A DNA stretch of 64,000 bases from the NCBI RefSeq assembly GCF_902170565.1, contig NZ_CABHXX010000070.1, positions 1-64,000 of the forward strand. The letters run 5' to 3'. The DNA is from Yersinia thracica. GTDB taxonomy: Bacteria; Pseudomonadota; Gammaproteobacteria; Enterobacterales; Enterobacteriaceae. A program made the translations under genes and the position numbers. Of the stretch, positions 44,518 through 53,276 are shown one piece after another. Position 1 is the stretch's first letter. Each line of letters starts with the position of its first letter. Under the pieces are notes generated by a model that made no database searches, had not been told where the DNA came from, and saw only the letters and a list, made by a program, of their open reading frames with translations.

Positions 44518-45951
44518 TTATGACAGCATGGGCATTCCCGACTTCACATAACTATCCGTTTCTTTTTCAACAGGTTCACTGCTTATGGCGAGTGTCAGGC
44601 CGAAGGTATTGATCCCATTTTGGCTACTGGCAAAGACATCGCCACGGTGCATTATCGCCACTGCCCTAACGATGGAAAGCCCGAGTCCATGGTGTGTATC
44701 ACTGCGCGCACGGGAATAATCCGCACGATAAAAACGCTCAAATAAACGTTTCAGATGTTCAGCCGCGATGGGTTCACCCATGTTGGCGACCGTGATGGAG
44801 GCCAGATTATTCTCTCTGCCGATCGTCACCTTCACGGTGGTACCAGGAACAGCATGTCGGGCGCTGTTTTCCAGTAAATTCGCTAGAGCGCGGTGGAAAA
44901 GTCGCCGATCAATGCGTGCCGTGAGATCTCCCTCGACATGAATAGACAGGTTTTTTTCAGCAAAGGACGGCTCCACATACTCCGTGGTCTTGTAGGTCTC
45001 TTCACTCAGAGACACGTCGGTTAACTGGGTTGCATGCTCCCCAGCCTGAGCATGGGAGAGGAACAGCATATCGTTGACGATAGAGGTCATTCTCTCGAGT
45101 TCTTCCAGATTGGACTCCAGTAACTCCTCGAGTTCATGCGTTTCGCGTTGCCGTGACAGACCGAGCTGCGTTTGCCCCATCAGATTGGTCAGCGGGGTTC
45201 TCAGTTCATGAGCCACATCGGCGTTAAAACTTTCAAGTTGTCGCCAGGCGATTTCCTGCCGTTCGAGTACCCCATTGAATGTCACGGCCAGCTTTTGCAG
45301 TTCATCCGGCAGCGTTGAGGTGTCCAGACGCTGCCCGTGATTTCCCGGAGCAAGGTGATGGGCCTGATCGCTGAGTTTGTTGACCGGGCGCATGCCTATT
45401 CTGGCAATCACAAACCCCAACTGGGCCACTAATAAAACACCGATTGCGCTGATGAAGATCAGTGTACGGGTAAATTCATTCAGGGTACCCATATACGGTG
45501 TGGAGTCGATGGCCACTACATAGCGCAGAGCGGGGCGCTCCCCTTGGGCAGGAATTTCCGACATCAATAAAAACAGAGAGCATGACTCTTCTGTGGCACC
45601 GGGAACTTTGCTGAATCCTTTACTCAGCGAAGCCCAGGTGACCCCACTGGGTGGCGGGCCGCCCACCTGAAGCTTTGGATCATCACTGAGGATCCAATAC
45701 TGTACGCGACCACCCTCAGCCGTGGCCAAATCGGTAAATTTGGTCGTCAGCGTTTGCCAGCCGTCCAGCGTGGTGCGGGAGAGGATCCAGGGTGTCATCA
45801 GCGATTCCCTGAACTGCAATTCGTTATGCATCTGTTTTTGCAGTGAGTCATGCAAAGAGTTTCGCAGCACAATACCCAGAGCTGAAACTATCAGTATGGA
45901 GGCCAAGGCAAACATCAGGGCCAAACGTCCAGAGATAGAACGCTTTATCAT
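44518..45951 (-). CDS. Sensor histidine kinase (CusS-like)
   Basis: 477 aa. Two membrane helices (about residues 8-30 and 162-184) bracket a periplasmic sensor of about 130 residues; then HAMP (185-240), HisKA with phospho-accepting H248 in DVAHELRTPLTN, and an ATPase domain with N box LANLLENSARHA and G box HHGLGLSIVRAV. It belongs to the heavy-metal sensor kinase group by layout, but the sensor domain does not show the CusS metal-binding His pattern clearly. Begins 9 bases after the regulator gene with GGAG before the ATG. Likely senses a periplasmic compound handled by the flanking exported enzymes. Confidence 0.93.
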   Translation of the reverse strand: MIKRSISGRLALMFALASILIVSALGIVLRNSLHDSLQKQMHNELQFRESLMTPWILSRTTLDGWQTLTTKFTDLATAEGGRVQYWILSDDPKLQVGGPPPSGVTWASLSKGFSKVPGATEESCSLFLLMSEIPAQGERPALRYVVAIDSTPYMGTLNEFTRTLIFISAIGVLLVAQLGFVIARIGMRPVNKLSDQAHHLAPGNHGQRLDTSTLPDELQKLAVTFNGVLERQEIAWRQLESFNADVAHELRTPLTNLMGQTQLGLSRQRETHELEELLESNLEELERMTSIVNDMLFLSHAQAGEHATQLTDVSLSEETYKTTEYVEPSFAEKNLSIHVEGDLTARIDRRLFHRALANLLENSARHAVPGTTVKVTIGRENNLASITVANMGEPIAAEHLKRLFERFYRADYSRARSDTHHGLGLSIVRAVAIMHRGDVFASSQNGINTFGLTLAISSEPVEKETDSYVKSGMPMLS

Positions 45952-45960
45952 GATAACTCC

Positions 45961-46653
45961 CTATTTAGACTGGCGCTCGGGGCGGGTTTCAAGGACATAC
46001 CCCATGCCTCTCACGGTATGCAGCAATTTGACCGGGTAGGGCGCATCAATTTTTGCCCGCAGGCGTTTTATCGCGACCTCAACCACATTGGCATCGCTGT
46101 CAAAATTCATGTCCCAGACCTGCTCTGCAATCATCATTTTTGACAGGATCTCTCCCTGATGTCTGGCTAACAGGCTTAACAGAGCGAACTCTTTTGCGGT
46201 CAGTTCAAGACGTTCACCGGCTCTTGTGACACGCCTTGCCAGCAGGTCGAGATGCAGATCGTTAATGTGCAATTGAGTGACATCTACGCCATCACTCGGG
46301 CGCCGGCGCAACAACGCCTGGATACGGGCAACCAGTTCAATCAGCGAAAAAGGTTTAGGCAGATAGTCGTCCGCACCCTGACGCAGACCCTTGACTCGTT
46401 CATCAACCGAACCGCGAGCAGATAACATCAGCACCGGGGTTTGCTTGCTGGCGCGAAGACCTTCCAGAACACTATAACCATCCATGCCAGGCAACATGAC
46501 ATCCAGCACAATCGTATCGTAATCATACTCAAGGGCCAGGTGCAATCCGTCCGTACCGTTGGCTGCCACATCCACGGTAAAACCCAGTTCGCTGAGTGCG
46601 CGATTGATATAGGAAGACGTCTTCTCCTCATCTTCTACCAAGAGTAACCGCAT
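45961..46653 (-). CDS. OmpR-family response regulator
   Basis: 230 aa. Receiver domain with D8, phospho-accepting D51 ([13 protein letters not shown]) and K101-type lysine in [10 protein letters not shown], then an OmpR winged helix ([30 protein letters not shown]). Start at ATG 46653 with GGGAGA upstream; an in-frame ATG at 46674 is less likely. Partner of the kinase encoded 9 bases downstream. A repeat cluster matching the enzyme-operon operator lies about 90 bases upstream, between this gene and the divergent hydrolase, so autoregulation is probable. Confidence 0.95.
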   Translation of the reverse strand: MRLLLVEDEEKTSSYINRALSELGFTVDVAANGTDGLHLALEYDYDTIVLDVMLPGMDGYSVLEGLRASKQTPVLMLSARGSVDERVKGLRQGADDYLPKPFSLIELVARIQALLRRRPSDGVDVTQLHINDLHLDLLARRVTRAGERLELTAKEFALLSLLARHQGEILSKMMIAEQVWDMNFDSDANVVEVAIKRLRAKIDAPYPVKLLHTVRGMGYVLETRPERQSK

Positions 46654-46729
46654 GTTCGTATCTCCCTTACCCATCAGGGCAATAAACGTCTTATTTCACT
46701 TATCTTAGCGGCTAATGACCAACACCAAG

Positions 46730-46756
46730 CTGACATTTTCCTGACATTTTTGTCAG
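46730..46756. promoter_or_regulatory. Operator cluster between regulator and hydrolase genes
   Basis: CTGACATTTTC (46730-46740) is directly repeated as CTGACATTTTT (46741-46751), 11 bp apart, and the second copy forms the inverted repeat CTGACA-TTTT-TGTCAG (46741-46756). A further half-site CTGACA is at 46773-46778. The 11-bp direct repeat is the spacing expected for OmpR-family dimers. Likely site for the regulator at 45961-46653. Confidence 0.72.
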
Positions 46757-46915
46757 AAAAATATTTTTCTAACTGACAGAAATGTTATCTGGCCGTCATG
46801 CTGATGTCAGCATGCCCCCCGTAGACTGCCTGCAAGCCACCCCCTCGCTAAAAAAGACCAAAAGGAATGTCGGGGTAATACGTTATTTGCTTTAGATATC
46901 TGGAGGATTCTTTAA

Positions 46916-47971
46916 ATGAAATACAACGTTTTTAAAACAACATTATTAGCGGCAGTGATCACTCTTTCATCGGGGGGCGCAATGGCAGCAGATTATAAAT
47001 TAAATCCGTTTACCTTGACCTATGACGGCGCGATTACTGAAAACGTGAAAGGTAAAGTTAATATTCATCCGGTGACTTATCAGTTAAATGGTCTGGATAT
47101 TTCTGCCAACGTGTATACCCCTGCAAATTATGACCCCGCTAAAAAATACCCAGCAGTCGTTGTGGCTCACCCCAATGGTGGCGTGAAAGAACAGGTTGCA
47201 GGCCTGTATGCTCAACGTTTGGCAGAAAAGGGGTACATTGCCATTACTGCGGATGCAGCATATCAGGGGGCGAGTGGCGGCTTGCCGCGCAATGTGGATA
47301 AACCGGCATACCGTATTGAAGACATTCACGGCATGGCCGATTTCATCACTCAATATCCCGGCGTGGACACGGCCCGTTTAGGTCTGCTGGGGATCTGCGG
47401 TGGTGGAGGCTATGCCTTAAAGGCAGGGCAAACCGACAAACGCTTCAGCGCCATTGCCACATTGAGCATGTTTGACTCCGGCCTGGTCAGACGCAACGGT
47501 TATCAAGATTCACAACTCGCCACAATACAAGAACGTTTAAAACAAGCCTCTGATGCGCGAGCACAAGAGGCCGCTGGCGGTGAGGTTATTTACCTGGGAG
47601 ATGCCAAGCTGACGGATGAACAAATTGCCAAGCTGCCATTTGACCTCTATCGGCAAGGTTTTGAGTATTATGGCAAAACTCATGCTCACCCCAATTCAAC
47701 CTTCAGATACACCGCCAGCAGTCTGCTCGACTTAATGAGATTCGATGCGGCAAGCAATATGGATTTAATTAATAAGCCGCTATTGATGATAGCAGGCAGT
47801 AAAGCCGATTCCCTGTATATGAGCGAAAAGGCCTTTAAAGGCGCGAGCAACGCGAAGGATAAGGAACTGTTCCTGATTGATGGTGCAACCCATATTGAAA
47901 CCTATTGGAAGCCGGAATATGTGAATCAAGCTATGGGTAAACTTGATCAGTTCTACGGGAAAAACTTATAA
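46916..47971 (+). CDS. Exported dienelactone-hydrolase-like alpha/beta hydrolase
   Basis: 351 aa. Signal peptide to about residue 24 (LAAVITLSSGGAMAADY). Fold: oxyanion region VVVAHPNGGVKEQVAGLYAQ, nucleophile elbow LGLLGICGGGGYAL, where a Cys stands in the place of the usual Ser, an acid in AGSKADSLYM and the His in IDGATHIETYW. A Cys nucleophile is known in dienelactone hydrolase. Divergent from the regulator gene across the operator cluster, with CTGGAGG before the ATG. Likely a second enzyme of the same pathway as the operon at 42313-44385. Confidence 0.83.
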   Translation: MKYNVFKTTLLAAVITLSSGGAMAADYKLNPFTLTYDGAITENVKGKVNIHPVTYQLNGLDISANVYTPANYDPAKKYPAVVVAHPNGGVKEQVAGLYAQRLAEKGYIAITADAAYQGASGGLPRNVDKPAYRIEDIHGMADFITQYPGVDTARLGLLGICGGGGYALKAGQTDKRFSAIATLSMFDSGLVRRNGYQDSQLATIQERLKQASDARAQEAAGGEVIYLGDAKLTDEQIAKLPFDLYRQGFEYYGKTHAHPNSTFRYTASSLLDLMRFDAASNMDLINKPLLMIAGSKADSLYMSEKAFKGASNAKDKELFLIDGATHIETYWKPEYVNQAMGKLDQFYGKNL

Positions 47972-48162
47972 GAAAACGAGGCCCCACTTTCTCTTTTATC
48001 TGCGTTAACATGATTCCTTATTGAAATATGCCGAACAAGAATTGAAAGTGGGAGGCGGCCAGAATTAAAAGCAAAAATACGAAACCTGGCAGATTATGAC
48101 CGGATATTTATTGGCTATCCCATCCGGTGGTACAACATGCCGTGATAGCCGCAGGCTAATAA
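47972..48162. other. Gap after the hydrolase, nothing recognised
   Basis: About 190 bases between the exported hydrolase and the broken DUF4405-like gene. I see no RNA, terminator or ORF of note. Confidence 0.4.
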
Positions 48163-48558
48163 ATGAAAGCGAAATATAAATTTCAGGTGATTCAGGATAT
48201 CGTAATGATAATTATCCTATTATCACTAATGGGGGTTCATCTGTGGGGAGAAAATATCCGTGAATGGTTGGGTGTGGTGTTTTTAATGATAATCTTGCTC
48301 CATAATGGCCTGAATATTCACTAGTTTAAAAAACTGTCTCAGGGAAAGTATTTTGCCGTCAGGGTGATGCAAGTCACGCTAAATCTCTTACTGGCGCTGT
48401 TATTTTTATTAGCCATTATTAGTGAGTTGATGCTATCACAATTCTCTTTGCTTATATGGCGCGATTTTTTCTGTGGTTATTCTTGTTTCATGCCGAGAGG
48501 ATTGAGGAGCTGGCTCAATGAGCCTTGCTGGTTTGACACGAGAGGAAACTCTGTGTAA
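48163..48558 (+). pseudogene. Broken DUF4405-like membrane protein
   Basis: From ATG 48163 the frame reads KYKFQVIQDIVMIIILLSLMG, then a hydrophobic helix and HNGLNIH, and meets TAG at 48322-48324 (codon 54) where a Trp (TGG) would be expected before FKKLSQGKYF. The same frame continues with a second hydrophobic helix (QVTLNLLLALLFLLAIISELML) and then loses similarity after about 48450. The HxxLNxxWF pattern and small paired helices suggest the DUF4405 family of small membrane cytochrome-like proteins. One TGG-to-TAG change plus a decayed 3' end makes a pseudogene. Could be a sequencing artefact at the stop. Confidence 0.55.
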
Positions 48559-48720
48559 CCATAATACGTAACAAAGCCCACTTAATTTAACAAGTGAGCT
48601 AATTGATTGCTAACTACTTTTAAAATCTATGTGGCGAAATTACGAGCGTATCGCATTCCTACCCAATCACCTGTTTGTTAAGACTGATGTTCAGTCACAG
48701 TAACAAACAAGCTTAAATAG

Positions 48721-48796
48721 TGGTGCCCGGACTCGGAATCGAACCAAGGACACGGGGATTTTCAATCCCCTGCTCTACCGACTGAGCTATCCGGGC
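48721..48796 (-). tRNA. pheV: tRNA-Phe (GAA)
   Basis: 76-base tRNA with encoded CCA end. On the minus strand: acceptor GCCCGGA, D arm TAGCTCAGTCGGTAGAGC, anticodon loop around GAA (GGGGATTGAAAATCCCC), T loop GGTTCGATTCC and discriminator A before CCA. Equivalent of E. coli pheU/pheV, which also lies beside yjdC-dsbD. Confidence 0.97.
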
Positions 48797-48806
48797 AACG
48801 GGGCGC

Positions 48807-48835
48807 ATTAAACCGTATTGGGCGCTGATCGTCAA
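48807..48835 (-). promoter_or_regulatory. Sigma-70 promoter of tRNA-Phe
   Basis: On the minus strand TTGACG (48835-48830), a 17-base spacer and TTTAAT (48812-48807), followed by the GC-rich discriminator GCGCCCC typical of stringently controlled stable RNA genes, 10 bases before the tRNA. Confidence 0.78.
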
Positions 48836-48938
48836 CGAATTTATAGCTTAAAACCCCTAAAAGCGTGTTGATCGCTCTCTTTTCAGGCAAAAGTGGAAAA
48901 TTCTTCGCAAATTGGTCCGAAATTCTACCCTGCGCAGC

Positions 48939-49514
48939 TTAGCTTAATGCACCATTTTTTCGGCACTGGGCGACTGCCAATACATCTTCTGCCAAACGTT
49001 TAGCGACTTCAACATCGGCTAGTTGGCGTTTTACCAGCAATTTGCTCAGGCAACCTTCCAAAATCAACTCCATTTGCTGGGCGACCATCTCGGCATCATC
49101 AGCCTCCATCTCTCTCAGCAATTCCAGAGTATAGTGCAGCGAGGCTTCTTTTTGCTGCTCTGCCAATTGGTGGATAGGGTGGGCATCCTCGGGATAGAAG
49201 CTACAGGCCGCAATAAACAAGCAGCCGGGATAACGCTGATTTTGTACTTGTTCACTGAGTGTTTGATAGCGCGCCAGTAGCTTTTGTTGCGGCGATAATG
49301 TCTCGTCCAACTGCAATTGACGCCGCCAGGTATCGATCTGCTGGCTATGGTAGCGCAGGCAATCGTACAGCAATGCTTCGCGATCCGGCCAGAAACGGGC
49401 CAGATCACTGACTTCGACGGAGACTTCTTTTGCTAGCATTTCCAGCGTAGTATTTGCCAGCCCTTTCTGTTCTAACAGATTGAGCGCACTGCTTAAAACT
49501 TGTTCGCGTTGCAC
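48939..49514 (-). CDS. yjdC: TetR-family regulator YjdC
   Basis: 191 aa, the length of E. coli YjdC and close to it by eye. N-terminal TetR helix-turn-helix ([33 protein letters not shown]), then the ligand-binding helices with [22 protein letters not shown] start it at GTG 49514 because GGAGGAGAG stands just before it and it matches E. coli; an in-frame start at 49571 would add 19 residues. Ligand and targets unknown. Confidence 0.9.
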   Translation of the reverse strand: MQREQVLSSALNLLEQKGLANTTLEMLAKEVSVEVSDLARFWPDREALLYDCLRYHSQQIDTWRRQLQLDETLSPQQKLLARYQTLSEQVQNQRYPGCLFIAACSFYPEDAHPIHQLAEQQKEASLHYTLELLREMEADDAEMVAQQMELILEGCLSKLLVKRQLADVEVAKRLAEDVLAVAQCRKNGALS

Positions 49515-49827
49515 GTTGCTCTCCTCCAACTTCTTCCCGGCAAGTATGGTTTTCCACTGCTGATTACGCAAATAAATACATTGGCACTTTCTGTCAGCAA
49601 CCTCTGTACCTTATCACTACTACCGCCCGATTTTTCTAATTCTTTACCACTGAGTTATTTGGCAAACTATAACGGCAAGCTTATCGCATGATTTTTTTGC
49701 GGTTTCGCAGTCTGTGAAGCGGGGCGCATTTTATGGCGCATCTGCTTGCCATAGGGGAGCGGAGCTATACTAATAAGCTACCCGCTATCTTGGGCGGCAG
49801 CGGGTAGCTGATGAGATTGAGTTATTT
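49515..49827. promoter_or_regulatory. Divergent region yjdC/glycerate kinase with strong leader stem-loop
   Basis: 313 bases. An 11-bp perfect stem AGCTACCCGCT (49776-49786)/AGCGGGTAGCT (49799-49809) with a 12-base loop lies 18 bases before the glycerate kinase ATG, hence in its leader. No T-run follows. It may be a regulatory RNA element or an RNA-stabilising hairpin. Confidence 0.55.
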
Positions 49828-50991
49828 ATGAAAATAGTCATTGCTCCGGATTCTTATAAAGAAAGTTTATCCGCGCTGGATGTTGCTGTGCAGATTGAAG
49901 CGGGTTTTCGTACCCAATTTCCTGACGCACAATATATCAAGTTGCCGGTTGCTGATGGCGGCGAAGGCACAGTGGAAGCTATGGTTGCGGCCACGGCGGG
50001 CAGAATTATTAAGGTTAATGTGACCGGGCCGTTGGGGGCAAAAGTTGATGCCTTTTACGGTATATCCGGTGATGAAAAATGTGCATTTATTGAAATGGCT
50101 GCCGCCAGTGGGCTAGAGCTTGTTCCGCCATCTTTGCGCAACCCATTGAAAACCACCTCCTACGGTACCGGTGAATTGATTTGCAATGCGCTTGATCAGG
50201 GCGTGAAACATATCATTATCGGCATCGGAGGTAGCGCCACCAATGATGGCGGCACGGGGATGGCACAGGCGCTGGGTATCAAGTTTCTGGATAAGCAAGG
50301 GAAGCCGCTGGGTTTTGGCGGCGGTAAGCTGGTTGAGTTGGCTACTATTGATATTTCAGAGTGCGATCCGCGTATTAAACAGTGCCAAATCGATGTGGCT
50401 TGTGATGTCACCAACCCACTGACGGGGCGGGCGGGGGCTTCGGCTGTTTTCGGCCCGCAGAAGGGCGCTACACCGGCCATGGTCACTCAACTGGATGAGG
50501 GGCTACGGCATTATGCCGAGGTGATTAAACGCGATCTGGATATCAATGTTGATCAGGTTGAAGGGGCGGGTGCAGCAGGGGGATTAGGTGCGGCGCTACT
50601 GGCTTTTTGCGGCGCGACCCTAAGCTCAGGGATTGATATTGTTACCGATGCATTGGGGTTGGATGCTTTAGTTCGCGATGCCACTTTTGTCATTACCGGA
50701 GAGGGGCGGATGGATAGCCAAACTATTCACGGCAAAGTGCCTATTGGTGTCGCCAGAGTGGCTAAACGTTATAACAAACCGGTGATTGGGATTGCCGGTA
50801 GTCTGACCGATGATGTGGATGTGGTGTATGAGCACGGGGTGGATGCGATTTTTAGTGTGATTTACAATGTTTGTACTCTGGAGCAAGCGCTGGATAATGC
50901 GGCAGACAATGTGTTCAGGACGGCGCGTAATATCGCCGCCACGTTGGCAATAGGTATGGCGGCTGGAAAAGCTAAAGATTTGGGCGAATGA
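49828..50991 (+). CDS. Glycerate kinase (GarK/GlxK family)
   Basis: 387 aa type-1 glycerate kinase: ATP-dependent phosphorylation of D-glycerate, feeding glycerate into glycolysis. Conserved start MKIVIAPDSYKESLSALDVA, glycine-rich ADGGEGTVEAM, IGIGGSATNDGGTGMAQALG and the C-terminal GEGRMDSQTIHGKVPIGVA. The family name depends on the neighbours (gar or glx), and neither pathway is here. It sits alone between yjdC and the convergent dsbD, where E. coli has no such gene. Confidence 0.93.
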   Translation: MKIVIAPDSYKESLSALDVAVQIEAGFRTQFPDAQYIKLPVADGGEGTVEAMVAATAGRIIKVNVTGPLGAKVDAFYGISGDEKCAFIEMAAASGLELVPPSLRNPLKTTSYGTGELICNALDQGVKHIIIGIGGSATNDGGTGMAQALGIKFLDKQGKPLGFGGGKLVELATIDISECDPRIKQCQIDVACDVTNPLTGRAGASAVFGPQKGATPAMVTQLDEGLRHYAEVIKRDLDINVDQVEGAGAAGGLGAALLAFCGATLSSGIDIVTDALGLDALVRDATFVITGEGRMDSQTIHGKVPIGVARVAKRYNKPVIGIAGSLTDDVDVVYEHGVDAIFSVIYNVCTLEQALDNAADNVFRTARNIAATLAIGMAAGKAKDLGE

Positions 50992-51023
50992 GCAGGACTT
51001 AATGCCAATTAACATAAATCATA

Positions 51024-52775
51024 TCAATCAGTTAGCCGTTGGCGTGATAAATTTTGTAGATGCTGCAAGAATTCCGTGGCATTCATAAAACCGGTCACTC
51101 TGGCGGCGGGGATTTCATTACCTTGAGCATCGAAAAACAGGATGGTCGGCAAGCCCAGCACATTTAACTGCTTCAACAGCGCGCCATGTTCGGTGCTGTT
51201 GGCTGTCACGTCAGCCTGGAGCAGCACAGTATCGGCTAGCTGGCGCTGAACCTTGTCATCACTGAAAGTGTATTTTTCAAACTCTTTACAGGCAACACAC
51301 CAGTCGGCGTATAAATCCAGCATCACCGGCTGACCTTTCGCTTGGGCTAATGCCGCCTGTAACTGAGGTAAATCGGCCACTGACTTAAAACCTAAGTGTT
51401 TAATTTCACTCTGTTGTGTGTGGTTGCCGAAAGCCCAGTCTTGCAGTGGACGGGCAGCCACCAGTAAGGCGGCCAGCAGCAATAACTGGCAAGCCCGTGC
51501 CCAACCGGAGTGAGCTTTCAGACTTAATACAAATGCCCAGCCGAAGAAGGCAATCGCCAACAAGCTCCATAAACGTAAGCCCCAAACATCGCCCAGCACT
51601 CTTTCCAGCAAGAACACCGGCAGCGCCAGAATCACGAAACCGAAAGCTTCTTTGACATACTGCATCCACGGGCCACTGCGCGGCAGCAGTTTGTTGCCGA
51701 ACAGCGTCACAATCACCAGTGGAATACCCATTCCTAAAGCATATAAATAGAGCGTTCCGCCACCGGCCAGCATATTACCGCTTTGGGCGATATATAGCAG
51801 AATGGCGCTGAGTGGGGCAGTGGTGCACGGCGAACAAATCAGGCCTGCCAATGCGCCCATGGCAAACACACCGGCTAGCGAGCCGCCGCGTTGGCTGCTG
51901 CTCCACTGCACCAATCGGGTTTGCAGTGACGATGGCAATTGCAGCGAATAGAGGCCAAACATCGAGAGCGCCAGCAGCACGAACAGCGCAGATAGCCCAA
52001 TCAACACATAAGGGTGCTGTAGCGCGGCCTGAAATTGTAAACCCGCCGCCGCAACCACCAGCCCGAGTAAGGTGTAAGTCAGCGCCATCCCTTGTACATA
52101 CACCACTGCCAACAGCAATATCCGCCGCTGACTGTGGGGTTTTTCACGCCCGAGAATAATAGCTGAAATCAGCGGGTACATCGGCAAGACACAAGGGGTA
52201 AAGGCGATACCAATACCGATGAGCAGCGCCCACAAAGGGGAGAATGGCAGCTCAGTTGGCACTGGAGTTGCAGGGGCGGTGATTGGCGGCGCGGTGGCTG
52301 CGGATGAGCCGGCAGTAATAGCGGAGAGCGGAACCACCCGTGTTTCCGGGGGATAGCAGAAACCCGCTTCGGCGCAGCCCTGATAAGTCACACTGACACT
52401 GGCGTGCTCACCGGCCTGTGTAATGGGGATTGTCAGTGTTAACTGTTGCTTGAAAATAGCGACTTCGCCATAGAACTCATCGTGATGCGCAATACCCTCC
52501 GGCAGAGTAAATGCCACGAGCGTGGCGTCTTGCGGCACAATTTTGATTTGCTGGCGATACAGATAATAATCAGGGTGGATTTGCCAACTTAAGGTGAGCT
52601 GGTCACCCTGTTGGCGGAAATCAAAGGCAAATGCTTGATCGACCGGAATAAATCGGCTCTGGGCGCTTTTTTGGCCAAAAGCGGCATTATCACTAAACAG
52701 TGAAGCTTGTGCGCTGTGTGGTGCGAGTAAAATGCTGCACAGCAGTAGAATCAGAGTAATGAAGCGTTGAGCCAT
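51024..52775 (-). CDS. dsbD: Thiol:disulfide interchange protein DsbD
   Basis: 583 aa. Signal peptide to about residue 24, periplasmic alpha domain with paired Cys ([12 protein letters not shown]), eight-helix membrane domain (with [13 protein letters not shown] and [14 protein letters not shown]) and a C-terminal thioredoxin-like gamma domain with CVAC (C493, C496). It carries electrons from cytoplasmic thioredoxin to periplasmic DsbC, DsbG and CcmG. The ATG overlaps the cutA end by 25 bases, the E. coli arrangement. Confidence 0.96.
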   Translation of the reverse strand: MAQRFITLILLLCSILLAPHSAQASLFSDNAAFGQKSAQSRFIPVDQAFAFDFRQQGDQLTLSWQIHPDYYLYRQQIKIVPQDATLVAFTLPEGIAHHDEFYGEVAIFKQQLTLTIPITQAGEHASVSVTYQGCAEAGFCYPPETRVVPLSAITAGSSAATAPPITAPATPVPTELPFSPLWALLIGIGIAFTPCVLPMYPLISAIILGREKPHSQRRILLLAVVYVQGMALTYTLLGLVVAAAGLQFQAALQHPYVLIGLSALFVLLALSMFGLYSLQLPSSLQTRLVQWSSSQRGGSLAGVFAMGALAGLICSPCTTAPLSAILLYIAQSGNMLAGGGTLYLYALGMGIPLVIVTLFGNKLLPRSGPWMQYVKEAFGFVILALPVFLLERVLGDVWGLRLWSLLAIAFFGWAFVLSLKAHSGWARACQLLLLAALLVAARPLQDWAFGNHTQQSEIKHLGFKSVADLPQLQAALAQAKGQPVMLDLYADWCVACKEFEKYTFSDDKVQRQLADTVLLQADVTANSTEHGALLKQLNVLGLPTILFFDAQGNEIPAARVTGFMNATEFLQHLQNLSRQRLTD

Positions 52776-53074
52776 GACAGGTAATCTTTATCTCCGTCCC
52801 GTACCGGCAGCACCAGTAATTCCGGTGTCTGGTAGGGGTGATGTTGTTTGATATAACTGAGAAGCGCTTGCTGATGGCCAGTATTGCTCTTGAACAAAAG
52901 CTGGACTTCATACTCTTGCTGGAGTTTACCTTCCCAGTAGTAAATAGAGGTCGCACCCGGCAACAATGTGGCGCAGGCGGCCAGTTTTTCACCCAGAACC
53001 TGCGCGGCTAAATTCTGCGCGCTGGCCTCATCAGGTGCGGTGCACAATACCACAATTGCATCACAATCAGACAT
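52751..53074 (-). CDS. cutA: Divalent cation tolerance protein CutA
   Basis: 107 aa (E. coli 112). Trimeric ferredoxin-like fold; the signature [19 protein letters not shown] and [20 protein letters not shown] are intact. Linked in E. coli to copper tolerance and to dsbD by operon. Molecular role is unclear. ATG 53074. Confidence 0.95.
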   Translation of the reverse strand: MSDCDAIVVLCTAPDEASAQNLAAQVLGEKLAACATLLPGATSIYYWEGKLQQEYEVQLLFKSNTGHQQALLSYIKQHHPYQTPELLVLPVRDGDKDYLSWLNASLL

Positions 53075-53276
53075 TTTAACCTCATTGGTAGTGCTGTTCT
53101 ATGGTGACGTGGGAAGTTACGAGATAGCGCAATGTGTGAAGTCATCGGCTTATAAAACGCACTATACCCTGAAGTAGGGGGAGGTCAGAAGATGATTTAT
53201 ATCGCAGTGGAATAGATGCGATGACGCTCGCAAATGAGAGTGGGGCGCATCGCACGCCCCATTTACAGCTGATAGA

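Noticed and set aside
48721..48796. tRNA-Phe as the attachment site of an integrated island
   Set aside because: No integrase and no direct repeat of the tRNA end were seen; the accessory DNA to its left has no clear island boundary.
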